Shown: positions 16,782 to 24,578 of the stretch, one piece after another
Numbering within the stretch: the stretch's first letter is position 1
Layout of the letters: every line of letters begins with the position of its first letter
NCBI RefSeq assembly: GCF_000014185.1
Contig: NC_008148.1
Span: forward strand, 1,840,001-1,904,000
Reading direction: 5' to 3'
Length of the DNA stretch: 64,000 nucleotides
Origin: Rubrobacter xylanophilus DSM 9941
Lineage (GTDB): Bacteria > Actinomycetota > Rubrobacteria > Rubrobacterales > Rubrobacteraceae
Position numbers and translations under genes: made by a program
Notes under the pieces: model-generated
Told to the model about the DNA's origin: nothing
Seen by the model: the letters and a program-made list of their open reading frames with translations, nothing else
Database searches by the model: none

Positions 16782-17312
16782 TCAGTATCGGCCCGGTTGC
16801 AGTACGGTTGCAGTACGGCAGGGGCTTCGACCGGTGCCGGGGACGATGCTGCGGATGTCGCTCAGAGCGTGCGTGAGGCGAGCGTAAGGCGTCCCTTCGA
16901 GGGCTTTGAAGAGCTTCCCGTCGGCGGTGACGACGACCGTTTGGGCATCTTCGGCGAGGGCCAGGAAGAGGGCGTCTAGATGATTGCTCGCGTCTGGAGC
17001 GCGATCCGTGCGGCGCGCGGCATGAGGTCCTCGGGGGCGTAGAGCACGACCGGGTCCAGGGCGAACCGTTCCCATAGATCACGCACTCTGTCGAGCGGTA
17101 TACCTCCTCGGCGGTGCTGCCACCAGAGGGCATTGGAGAACTCGGGCTGGATGGTGCCGGGAGCAAGAAGCTCTACATTGCCGGCTTCGGCGCGCCGCAG
17201 CAGACCGATCGCCTCATCGTGCAGCGGCTCGGGCAGGTACCACTTGACCGCGACGCTTGTGCCCAGGACCAGCGGCAGCGGTGGTTCGGAGCTGCTGCCC
17301 GGCTCGGTCAGA
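16782..17312 (-). pseudogene. VapC-type PIN-domain toxin, inactivated
   Basis: The N-terminal part encodes VLGTSVAVKWYLPEPLHDEA and continues to LMPRAARIALQTRA. There a one-base shift near 16975-16985 moves the frame. The remainder, NHLDALFLALAEDAQTVVVT then ADGKLFKAL, lies in the next frame and holds the second acidic cluster. Three defects stack up: no start codon (CTG overlaps the upstream stop, where ATG would be expected), Gly in place of the first catalytic Asp (LGTS for LDTS), and the frameshift. The toxin is dead. Confidence 0.82.
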
Positions 17313-17475
17313 CGCGTGTGTAGCGGTCCTGGCGGACGATCTCGGTCGAGTCGGCGAACCTGTAGCCCTGGGCCTCGAGGCGGTCGTGGATCTCCTGGGC
17401 GCGGCGTGTCGCGCCACGATAGTCCTCGGGCCTGGGCCTGTGGCTGGGCTTAAGTTTCATCCTCTTGTCGGTCAT
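17308..17475 (-). CDS. small VapB-like antitoxin partner
   Basis: A 55-residue protein starting at ATG 17475 behind GCAGGAGG. It is basic at the front (MTDKRMKLKPSHRPRPEDY), then helical (RRAQEIHDRLEAQGYRFADS) and ends VRQDRYTRV. Its stop overlaps the position of the lost PIN-toxin start by four bases, the classic antitoxin-toxin overlap. No named VapB DNA-binding fold is obvious, so the antitoxin role rests on size, order and overlap. Confidence 0.6.
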   Translation of the reverse strand: MTDKRMKLKPSHRPRPEDYRGATRRAQEIHDRLEAQGYRFADSTEIVRQDRYTRV

Positions 17476-17605
17476 TCGACAACCTCCTGCTCTTAAAGCT
17501 TACACCTTGTCACGCCAGCACGTCTTCGCGCTATTATGGAGTAGGGAGTTGGTCTGAGGCTTCCGGTCTCTAGGTGCCCCCGGCGCAGAATCGCACCGAG
17601 CTTTT

Positions 17606-18514
17606 TCACCTCTCAATACGGCCCACAGTCTCCCACGCTCGCGCTGAGCCCTCGTCATCTTCAGGATCCAACACGATTAGGTACTCCTTGCACCGATTGG
17701 GGTCCTTGGCCGCGTTGCCGATGGCCTTGGTCTTTTCGAGGAGTATGCGCGTGACATCGCCGTACAGCTCCCGCACTTCTGGGCAGTAGGTGTTGCTGAT
17801 GATAACGAGCGCGCCGCGGGCACCGGCGCGTCTTGCCGCCGCAGCCAAGCGCACCTGATCTTCCCACCCGAAGACGACGGCCCCGTACCGGTCGAAGTGT
17901 GCTCGCGTCGCCGCCCTGTAGGCGGGGTCGCAGTAGACAACGTCTCCCTCCCCAGCCGCATCCAGGCTCAACTCGAAGTCGGAGACCTCCAGTGTAATCC
18001 CGCCCTTACGCAGAAGCGGTGAACAACGCTCTATCAGAGCACGCTCCCAAAGGGGGGCTGGGGTGCGGCTTCCACCGCCGTAGGGAGTGTTGAACACGCC
18101 TCTCTTGTTCTCACGGTAGATGCCCCCGTAGCAGGTGCGGTTGAGATAGACGAAGCGCACGGCACGCTGGAGGGGATCCAGGGGCTCATCCGCCCGAAGC
18201 TTGTAGTAGGTCTCCGCGTTAACGGGCAGGGCGCGCACTTCCTCCAGAAGCTCGTCAGGCCGTTCTGCTACCGCCCGAAACGCACCTACGAGGTCCGCGT
18301 TCAGGTCCGAGAGCAGCGCCTTTTCCGGGGCTACCGCGAAGAACATGGCCCCGGAACCCAGAAACGGCTCGATGTAGGTGCCCCGGAGTCGCGACTTTAT
18401 GATAGGTGCCAGGGTCGATGCCAGCCAACGTTTCCCTCCAGCCCAGCGTAGGAAGGGTTCTACGGTGCTTTCGGAGGCTTCGCCGTCCCTGAGGAGGCGA
18501 TCATCCGTTAGCAC
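17606..18514 (-). CDS. Dam-type DNA adenine methyltransferase
   Basis: A 302-residue D12-class N6-adenine methyltransferase of the Dam/M.DpnII type. Motif X (PFLRWAGGKRWLAS, residues 20-33) is followed by motif I (YIEPFLGSGAMFF, 48-59), the family stretch YLNRTCYGGIYRENKRGVFN (123-142) and motif IV. Motif IV reads DPAY (196-199) rather than the usual DPPY. The GTG start at 18514 follows GGGAGGAAG. It is the last gene of a HerA-NurA-methyltransferase group, separated from NurA by 34 bases. No separate restriction enzyme is seen, so the modification probably serves the HerA/NurA pair or acts as self-marking. Confidence 0.87.
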   Translation of the reverse strand: MLTDDRLLRDGEASESTVEPFLRWAGGKRWLASTLAPIIKSRLRGTYIEPFLGSGAMFFAVAPEKALLSDLNADLVGAFRAVAERPDELLEEVRALPVNAETYYKLRADEPLDPLQRAVRFVYLNRTCYGGIYRENKRGVFNTPYGGGSRTPAPLWERALIERCSPLLRKGGITLEVSDFELSLDAAGEGDVVYCDPAYRAATRAHFDRYGAVVFGWEDQVRLAAAARRAGARGALVIISNTYCPEVRELYGDVTRILLEKTKAIGNAAKDPNRCKEYLIVLDPEDDEGSARAWETVGRIER

Positions 18515-18548
18515 GCACTTCCTCCCGGGGTGTTCCCTGGCACGGGTG

Positions 18549-19874
18549 TCATGGTCTCGGTGTTGTGGTCGTACGCATGAGGCTGTCGGCGAACGCGGAG
18601 AGGATGTCTCCGGAAGGCCTGCGGGCGATCGAGGCCGCGGAGTTCGCCAATACGAGCGGTATCAGCGCGTTGGGATACCTGTAGCTCACGAGCTCGGAGA
18701 GGCTGCGGATGGAGGCCTCGAAGCCGATCAGGTCTTTGGGCTCGGGCTCCGTGAGGAAGGGACCGGTGGGTACGTTGAGGGCGAGCAGGTGATCGGGACC
18801 GATGCGCACGCCCACCTTGGCGCCGTAGGAGACGCGATTGCGGTATCCCTCCGTCATCACCGCCCCGGTTACCTCCTCGACCACGAAACGCACCGAAGGC
18901 AAGAAGTAGTCGCCGGGCTCCTCCAGGGCATGCCTGTATTCATCCAAGAACCCGGCGAAGTCGCCGGTCTTCTCGACCCCGACTAGGTTGGGGGGGCGCC
19001 CCTCCGTTCGAAGGTATGCGATGAAGTCCCTGATGGGGACGACGAGCCGCGAGAGGGCGGCGCGTAACAGAAGCGGGCCATCCTTGATAAACAGGGTCTC
19101 CCCGAGGACCTCCCGGTCATCGCGGTAGACGCGGAGGAAGTGCATCAAGCTCAGGGTCTCCAGCGCATCGCGTAGCGCGCTGGCCGCTTCCTCCCTGCTC
19201 CAGTCATCGGGACCTTGCGTGCCTATGGAGAGGTAGTCGGAGAGCGTGTGCCTGGCTCCGCAAGCGGGGCAATCGAAGCGGAGCTGCCATCGGGGCAGGT
19301 AGATCTCCTCGTCGCAGCCCACGCAGGACATGTGCGGCCGCTCCTCCTCCGGCACGCCCCACTCGGCCTCCCATCCGCGGTAGACCAGGAACTTCAGGGT
19401 CTCGTAGAGCCCGGTCTCGGAGAGAGTCCTGTCGACGATGCGGCGGATGGTCTCCTGCACGGTGAGGCCAGGATGGTGGATTCCCGCCAAGGGTATCGCG
19501 GCGGGGTTGTACCAGACCGCCCCCTCTATCATCTTTTTTACGTCCCTGGGGTCCATGAGGGGATGTTCCCTCATATAGCGCAGGTCATCCATGCGCAGCA
19601 GGCACGCCGCCACCTGCACGAAGGCCATGGCCTTCTCCCGCCGCGCGGGATTCGGGACCACCACCTGCCCACCGTCCACGGTGATTACGCGTCGGATGCC
19701 GCTATCGACCGAGAGATCCACGCTCCCGGTCTTGCTCACCTTTGGTCCGTCCGAACTCGGAGAGACGTCCTCGAAGTCTTGGATCACCCTCCTGATCAAC
19801 TCGTTCCCGACCAGCTTGAGGTGCCCTATCTTGGAGGCCTGTTCCACCGGATAGCCGTCTTGGGCATATGCCAT
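18549..19874 (-). CDS. NurA-domain nuclease with inserted zinc ribbon
   Basis: A 441-residue protein of the NurA nuclease family (RNase H-like fold). The metal-binding Asp lies in VITVDGGQVV (D67), with a second conserved Asp in LFIKDGPLLL (D265). Between them, about residues 184-205, sits a four-cysteine zinc ribbon (CVGC...CPAC). NurA is a 5'-3' exo- and endonuclease driven by the HerA translocase in archaea, where it resects DNA ends. The gene begins 14 bases after HerA and precedes the methyltransferase. Confidence 0.78.
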   Translation of the reverse strand: MAYAQDGYPVEQASKIGHLKLVGNELIRRVIQDFEDVSPSSDGPKVSKTGSVDLSVDSGIRRVITVDGGQVVVPNPARREKAMAFVQVAACLLRMDDLRYMREHPLMDPRDVKKMIEGAVWYNPAAIPLAGIHHPGLTVQETIRRIVDRTLSETGLYETLKFLVYRGWEAEWGVPEEERPHMSCVGCDEEIYLPRWQLRFDCPACGARHTLSDYLSIGTQGPDDWSREEAASALRDALETLSLMHFLRVYRDDREVLGETLFIKDGPLLLRAALSRLVVPIRDFIAYLRTEGRPPNLVGVEKTGDFAGFLDEYRHALEEPGDYFLPSVRFVVEEVTGAVMTEGYRNRVSYGAKVGVRIGPDHLLALNVPTGPFLTEPEPKDLIGFEASIRSLSELVSYRYPNALIPLVLANSAASIARRPSGDILSAFADSLMRTTTTPRP

Positions 19875-19887
19875 CTGAGAGCCTCTT

Positions 19888-21981
19888 CTAGCCGCCCGTA
19901 CCGTCAGCCTGCGAACCGTCTGGCTGCTCGGCTTCGCGCGGCTCGAACTTGCGGATCTGGACCGGCAGGGCGAAGCGGTGCGACTGGGTGATCATGCGCA
20001 CGAACCCCTTGCTCATCGTCCTCTGGACGTCGTCCGCTACGTCCCGGAAGGCGTACCTGCGCGTCACCTCCTTAACCTCTCTGTCATCGTCGAGGTGAGC
20101 GATGAAGAAGTTCTCTGTGTTCTTGAGCAGGTCCGGGGAGAGCGTGGTCATGGACTGTGTGGCGTAGACCATGCTCACGTGGAACTTCGCCCCCTCTTTG
20201 GCGAGCCTGTTGTAAACGTTGTTCAGATCCCGGTCGGCCTGCGGGAAGAGCTGGTGGGCCTCCTCGAAATAGAGAACCACAAAATCGTCGTCCCCGAGCT
20301 CGTCCTCTCCGAACGCCTTCTCCATGTCGGAGAGTATCCGCCCGCAGATGCGCTCCGAGAGGTTCCTGCGGACTCGTTCGTCCGCCCTCGCGAAGTCTAC
20401 CAGCACCGTCTTGCCCGACCGGGCGTGTTGCGAGATCTCCTCGAACACGTTCGATCCGCGCGGGTCATGGTAGACCCTGAACGGTTCGAGGTACTGCTTG
20501 CCGCTTATGGAGCCGTCGTCAGCCAGGATGCGCAGCATGGCCTGCTCTGCGCTGTTGAAGTAAGGCGTTCCATCGGAGGTGTCGAACCAGCCCCGGGAGT
20601 TTTCGTGCTCTTGCCAGAGCGCCCACACCTCGCGGTAGATCGCCGGCAGCATCCTGAGCGGTTGACGGTCGGAGAACTTCATTTCGCCCGCATCGTCGTA
20701 GGTTTTCAAGCCGCGACCGCCCAACCTCGACACGAGCTCCTTCTTGACGTTCGCCTTGAAGTTCACGTATACAAGCTCGTCGTCTGATTGAGGGGGAAAC
20801 TCAGCGAGCCTGAGAAGGGCGAACCACATCGACATCGAGCGCCAGAAATGAGCGAATCCGCTGGGATCCCCTCTGCGGTCGGGCTCCTCCGAAAGATCCG
20901 GCGGCTCCCAATTGAGGATTGGGAGCATGTAATTCGGCTTGTTGGCGTGCGTTGCTTCCCACAACTGTTGTATCAGGGCGTGCCCCACGGGAGTCGATCT
21001 GTAGAAGTTGATCTTCAAGCTCTTGGGGGACGCAAATCCCCGCTCTCTCTCGGAGCGGAGCTCTCTCGGCGCAAGACTGTAGCGTACGCACTTGTCGCGG
21101 TGCATGGCGTAGAGACTGGTCTTGTCCTGCGGGTTGACGTACGTGTACTCCCCGGAAGGGTCGAAGATCACCTGCCCCACCCCGAGATTCGATGAGAGGA
21201 TGGTGTCGGCTATGACCTTTATGGTGTTGGACTTGCCCATCCTCGTCTTGCCGAAGAGCGCGGTGCGGTTACCATACTCGTGACCGACGAAATCTCTGGG
21301 ATCCACCCTCACCGGAACGGTCTCGTCCTCGCTCGCTCCCGGACGCGGCGTCTCCGTGTAGCGCAGCCGTCCAATCTCAAGCGGGTCGGAGCCACTCACG
21401 AAGCTGTTCACAAGAGCGTCGAGGTCTTCCGCGGTTGGGACGAAGACGGCGTAGGCGTGCGGAGCAAAGAACGTATCTACGTCGTTACCGAACGCCGCGA
21501 TGCGCCCGCCATTGCCATCCTCCGCGTCGTAGTACGTGCCGACGATGGAGGCTTTCAGCGCGCTCCACTGCAGCTCCTTAGCCGTTACCGGGTCAGGGAT
21601 CGCCTGCACCTTGTGAAGCTGGAAGACGGCGCCCTGGATGTCTCGCTCGACCGGGGTAGGCACGGAGTCCGTCACGCGGGCCAGGATGACACGGTCGAGA
21701 AAGGGCCTATCCTCCTCGCCTACAGCCGTTTCACTCAACTTGATCATCACAAACGAGTTGCGCGGCACCCCACCGCAGGCCCGCTTCCACGGATCGCACG
21801 TGACGATTGAGAGCTCGTCGTAGTTCAGCGAGAGAAGAAACCCTAGGAGCCTCTGGCCTCGCTCCCCGTCCGAACTCGCGTCGTACTTGCGGGCGATGCG
21901 GGCTACCGGTCCGGCCTCGCGGGCGGCCCATCGCTTCGCTCGATCCCGTTCAATGTCTTGCTCAACCGGGTTTCTAACCAT
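19888..21981 (-). CDS. HerA-family hexameric DNA translocase (DUF87 ATPase)
   Basis: A 697-residue FtsK/HerA-class ATPase. There is an N-terminal HAS-barrel-like region of about 230 residues. Walker A is FGKTRMGKS (244-251) and Walker B VVLYFEEAHQLFP (about 568-580), followed by the sensor-like MVYATQSM. The insert of about 250 residues between the motifs is long and includes helical, acidic segments. The family forms hexamers that pump DNA through NurA-type nucleases, and bacterial HerA homologues are cores of several anti-phage systems. The ATG at 21981 follows GGAGTAAAGG. It is the first gene of the three-gene group. Confidence 0.85.
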   Translation of the reverse strand: MVRNPVEQDIERDRAKRWAAREAGPVARIARKYDASSDGERGQRLLGFLLSLNYDELSIVTCDPWKRACGGVPRNSFVMIKLSETAVGEEDRPFLDRVILARVTDSVPTPVERDIQGAVFQLHKVQAIPDPVTAKELQWSALKASIVGTYYDAEDGNGGRIAAFGNDVDTFFAPHAYAVFVPTAEDLDALVNSFVSGSDPLEIGRLRYTETPRPGASEDETVPVRVDPRDFVGHEYGNRTALFGKTRMGKSNTIKVIADTILSSNLGVGQVIFDPSGEYTYVNPQDKTSLYAMHRDKCVRYSLAPRELRSERERGFASPKSLKINFYRSTPVGHALIQQLWEATHANKPNYMLPILNWEPPDLSEEPDRRGDPSGFAHFWRSMSMWFALLRLAEFPPQSDDELVYVNFKANVKKELVSRLGGRGLKTYDDAGEMKFSDRQPLRMLPAIYREVWALWQEHENSRGWFDTSDGTPYFNSAEQAMLRILADDGSISGKQYLEPFRVYHDPRGSNVFEEISQHARSGKTVLVDFARADERVRRNLSERICGRILSDMEKAFGEDELGDDDFVVLYFEEAHQLFPQADRDLNNVYNRLAKEGAKFHVSMVYATQSMTTLSPDLLKNTENFFIAHLDDDREVKEVTRRYAFRDVADDVQRTMSKGFVRMITQSHRFALPVQIRKFEPREAEQPDGSQADGTGG

Positions 21982-22118
21982 AACCTTTACTCCATTGCTT
22001 CAGGCGCCCTCTCCCGCAGTGCGAAGATAACGCGTCCGACCGAGCTTCTCAAGCGCGTGCTTCCTTATCCATTACTACAGTGTTATCGTCCGGATAGCTT
22101 CGCACCTTTAAGATCCTA
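21982..22118 (-). promoter_or_regulatory. promoter region of the HerA-NurA-methyltransferase operon
   Basis: The only gap upstream of herA. An 8-bp inverted repeat (GTGCGAAG at 22019-22026, CTTCGCAC at 22098-22105) flanks an AT-richer core containing ATTACTACAGTGTTATC. A short AAGAT...ATCTT hairpin lies at the end of the neighbouring gene. The arrangement could hold an operator around the operon promoter; no specific regulator is identifiable. Confidence 0.35.
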
Positions 22119-22439
22119 CTAATCTTGTGCACGTTTTCGCGCTAGCTCTCCCTCCGGATCGTCGGTCTTCCCAAGATAGAGCTTCTTCTGCTTTCCGCCC
22201 TCGTGGTAGCGGAAGTACCAGTACGGGCCCTGCTCCTTTGCACTCCCGTCTTTGCGGTAGTATCGGCGGACTTCCGCCTGCAGCGTACCGTCGGCATAGG
22301 GCCGGTACTCCAGGACCCCAGAGACGGCCGGGCTCTCCTGTCGGAGCTTGTGCAGCCGGCGATCCAATGCCTCCTTCAGACGTTCGAGCTCCGCCCGGTC
22401 GAGGTCCTCCAGCCCCGCGATCATTTGCTCCATGTCCAT
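22119..22439 (-). CDS. DUF6788-like hypothetical protein
   Basis: A 106-residue protein with a helical N-terminus (LEDLDRAELERLKEALDRRL). Its C-terminal beta segment, GPYWYFRYHEGGKQKKLYLG, is a signature of small mobile-element proteins grouped as DUF6788. ATG 22439 is preferred, with GGAGAAAG before it; the longer frame would read through the promoter. Function unknown. It has its own promoter, sharing a 16-base block with the SWIM gene. Confidence 0.65.
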   Translation of the reverse strand: MDMEQMIAGLEDLDRAELERLKEALDRRLHKLRQESPAVSGVLEYRPYADGTLQAEVRRYYRKDGSAKEQGPYWYFRYHEGGKQKKLYLGKTDDPEGELARKRAQD

Positions 22440-22473
22440 GGGCTTTCTCCGGTGTGCGTGCACCACTATTCTG

Positions 22474-22503
22474 TGATTGTGCGCGTACACCTCGAGATTT
22501 CAA
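22474..22503 (-). promoter_or_regulatory. promoter/operator of the DUF6788-like gene
   Basis: On the minus strand TTGAAA (22498-22503), 16 bases, then CACAAT (22476-22481) form a plausible -35/-10 pair. The spacer and -10 contain TGTACGCGCACAATCA (22474-22489), identical over 16 bases to the sequence upstream of the SWIM gene. Within it TGTACGCGCACA is a near-perfect dyad. Confidence 0.55.
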
Positions 22504-22532
22504 GACCTAATATTTTCTTCGGGCAGGAGAAC

Positions 22533-22805
22533 TCAGGTCGAGAAGCGATCCGCTTCCGTAATGATCCAGACTCTCGCGCCGTCGCCCCCTACCGGGTAGC
22601 TGCTCACGATCCGAAATCCCTCTCTGACGGAGAGCTCATTCTCCCTCGCATCCTCGGGGGGCACCTCTCCCCAATCACCAAAGGCGTGCCGGGCGAGGAG
22701 TCTTGCCGGATCCCCGCCGGCGCCCGCCAGGAGCGCGAGCGCCCCCAGCGTGGCGACCAGCCGCCCCAGCGGGAAGAGGGGTGTGCCCTTCGGCAAGGCC
22801 ATCAA
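22533..22805 (-). CDS. small hypothetical protein of mobile elements
   Basis: A 90-residue protein ending in ...SVREGFRIVSSYPVGGDGAR and VWIITEADR. This pattern (RHAFGDWGEVPPEDARENE in the middle) recurs in small proteins on plasmids and genomic islands. Databases often mislabel them as restriction-related; their role is unknown. It overlaps the end of the SWIM gene by four bases (ATGA-type), so the two form an operon. The C-terminus stops right after EADRFST, slightly shorter than relatives I recall. Confidence 0.65.
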   Translation of the reverse strand: MMALPKGTPLFPLGRLVATLGALALLAGAGGDPARLLARHAFGDWGEVPPEDARENELSVREGFRIVSSYPVGGDGARVWIITEADRFST

Positions 22806-23275
22806 GCCGACCCCACCACATAGGCTCGCAGGGCCGCCTTATGGCGGGCTCTCGCCGCCTCGACCAGCATGCTGTCTCGCGGGTAGAGGCCGCAGACTCG
22901 CAGGTACAGGTCATAGCTCTCCCTGATGGCCGACTCCGTTACGGGCTGCGGCACAGGCTCGGCCACCGCTTCGGCCAGCTCCTCGGCACGCCGGGCACGA
23001 AGCTCCGCCATCAATGACACTGCGCGTCCACGGCGCGAGGCTGCGATCACGGCCGCAAAGATATGCTTGCACGCCTTGCGCCGTTTGCGAAAGTCTGCGC
23101 ACGTGCAGGACTCCTCCTCCAGATTCACCACGTAGAAGCGAGAGACGGCGCTGCAAGACGGGACTCGCCAGGAGCCGTCGGCCAGAGGCCGGATCTCCAT
23201 CCCCCGCTCCCGAAAGAGAACGAGGCCGCGAAGCGCCCGAGACACCCGCCGCTCGTGTACACTTTGCTCACTCAA
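22802..23275 (-). CDS. SWIM zinc-finger protein
   Basis: A 157-residue protein from the TTG at 23275, chosen for AAGGAGG upstream. The SWIM motif CxCx(n)CxH is complete: CTCADFRKRRKACKH around residue 60. The N-terminal strands (WRVPSCSAVSRFYVVNLEE) are part of the same domain. A helical, Glu/Ala-rich C-terminus follows. SWIM domains bind DNA or proteins and occur in transposase- and recombination-linked proteins. Here it accompanies the HerA-NurA neighbourhood and may be accessory to it; that link is inference. Confidence 0.75.
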   Translation of the reverse strand: MSEQSVHERRVSRALRGLVLFRERGMEIRPLADGSWRVPSCSAVSRFYVVNLEEESCTCADFRKRRKACKHIFAAVIAASRRGRAVSLMAELRARRAEELAEAVAEPVPQPVTESAIRESYDLYLRVCGLYPRDSMLVEAARARHKAALRAYVVGSA

Positions 23276-23341
23276 GGACCAACCTCCTTGGGTCGCGCCC
23301 GGGGCGGGACCAGCGCCGCCGGGCTTCTTTACACTCCACAC

Positions 23342-23372
23342 TGATTGTGCGCGTACAGTAATAGTACGGCAA
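23342..23372 (-). promoter_or_regulatory. promoter/operator of the SWIM gene
   Basis: On the minus strand TTGCCG (23367-23372), 17 bases, then CACAAT (23344-23349). The 16-base block TGTACGCGCACAATCA (23342-23357) is identical to that before the DUF6788-like gene, implying common control of the two units. Confidence 0.55.
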
Positions 23373-23451
23373 CATGGTGTTTTCCCAACGGTAAATTCGC
23401 TTGATTTGCAGGAAAATCTCCAGATCTAGAAGTGGGGTGGTGCTGGAAGAT

Positions 23452-23880
23452 AGACAAAACCGGGCACGCCCGCCAGGCGGAGAGGCGACCAGGAAACAGG
23501 GACGAAAGGCCGAGGCCCGGCGTACCAGACCGGAAGGCCAGCGGACAGAGCGCACCGGATGGCGAGAGAGGAGCCGGGGCCGAGGACGCCGCCGGCGGAC
23601 GCAAAGACGCACAGCCCCGAAGCACCGGCAACCACCGCACGGGTGCGAGCTGCAAGGCGGGCACGGGGCGGACCGGGAAAGGAAGAGGCGCGCACCACCA
23701 AGGCGGAGGGGCAGCACGAGCGAACGGCGGCATCGACGCCGGGAGCAACAACCGACACGGACGGGGCCGCCGGCGGAGAGCACGGCCGCCACCACGGGAG
23801 AGACAGGGAAAGGCCGAGCCGTGACGGGAGCCGCAGAAGGCCACCACCCCACCGAGGGGAAACGGAGAAGAAGGGCCGGA
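23452..23880. other. 429-base tract almost free of T on the plus strand
   Basis: I count six T in 429 bases (1.4%), while A, C and G are all abundant. Every stop codon on either strand needs a T on the plus strand, so the tract is open in nearly all six frames and long reading frames here are artefacts. Plus-strand translations contain almost only Lys, Asn, Thr, Arg, Ser, Gln, His, Pro, Glu, Asp, Ala and Gly. No domain is recognisable in any frame. Flanking DNA on both sides has normal T content. What maintains this bias is unknown. Confidence 0.75.
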
Positions 23881-23903
23881 TATGTCGCTGCCAGAAACCA
23901 TGC

Positions 23904-24456
23904 TTTGCCCGCCTGAGGGCGTAAGGGTGCGGGGCGGCGGGGATCAAGGGGTAGGGCACGGACGGTATGGAGGCCCTTGACAGCCGAAAGGCGGCTTTAG
24001 CCGTCTCCGCCGCCCTGCGATAGCCTGCTTGCGGCGGGCAAAACGTGTGAGGCTCGGGTTCAGAACAGGGCTCGGGAGCGAGCCCAAGACTTTCGACGGT
24101 CGGGGCAGGGTGCTGGCCCTCTGGGGCGGCCCTCCGCCTTTGCGGCGTCGCGATTGCGGTGGGCGCTCTGGATGAGGTCCGGTGTCGGCGTAGAGAAGCG
24201 GAGCCGACTGCAGGCCGTATCGGTGAGGATGGCCTTCCACAAGCGGCGAGCTTTAGCTGGCCGCCTTACCGAGTCTCGCCAACCACGCACGGATCGTAAA
24301 GGGCCGGGGGCCGTCCCTTCAGGACGGCCTGCGGCCCGCTCCGCCGAGCCTCGCTCTGCCCCGTTCCGCCGCCGGGGTGGGTGTGCGTGCCTGCCACTGA
24401 CTGGTGCAAGGCCTCCGGCGAGGCTTGCCCAAGCGGTCCTGCCCTGATGCCGGACC
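23904..24456 (+). ncRNA. candidate large structured RNA
   Basis: No gene fits, but complementary segments nest and alternate like a structured RNA. P1 is 23904-23913/24033-24042 (10 bp). P2 is 23932-23940/24007-24015 (9 bp), P3 23944-23950/23974-23980 (7 bp), and a GCC-GAAA-GGC tetraloop hairpin sits at 23983-23992. Others are 24068-24074/24079-24085, 24184-24189/24203-24208, and 24220-24227/24265-24272 (one G-U) around a hairpin at 24243-24264. A 14-bp stem with a 2x2 loop spans 24301-24337, and a bulged hairpin 24407-24427. The GNRA loop and the G-U pair favour the plus strand. It matches no RNA class I can name; not RNase P, tmRNA or SRP by motif. Confidence 0.4.
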
Positions 24457-24578
24457 TTCTACAGCCGCCCGCCATCATCCAAAAACCGGCTTGGGACGAC
24501 GAGGCTTAGAATCCTAGCTTTCGGACGCTCCTCTATCTGTGCCGTCGAACGTCGCGGTCCAGAGCTCCACGAAGGTAC

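Noticed and set aside
16480-16890. Frames giving peptides like ADERTRTADLLITS and SGLEPLTCS
   Set aside because: These are translations of the tRNA-Thr 3' half read on the opposite strand, a well-known false gene.
17560-17605. tRNA-like 3' sequence (GGTGCCCCCGGCGCAGAATCGCACC)-type resemblance
   Set aside because: The T-loop bases are wrong and no anticodon arm can be folded; the similarity to a leucine tRNA end is superficial.
23401-23959. Long open frames on both strands (up to about 190 codons)
   Set aside because: They exist because T is nearly absent, which removes stops in every frame; residue composition is confined to codons without T (or without A on the other strand) and no domain appears.
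23300-24500. CRISPR array or RNase P RNA in the gene-free stretch
   Set aside because: No regularly spaced direct repeats are present, and the conserved RNase P core sequences could not be found.
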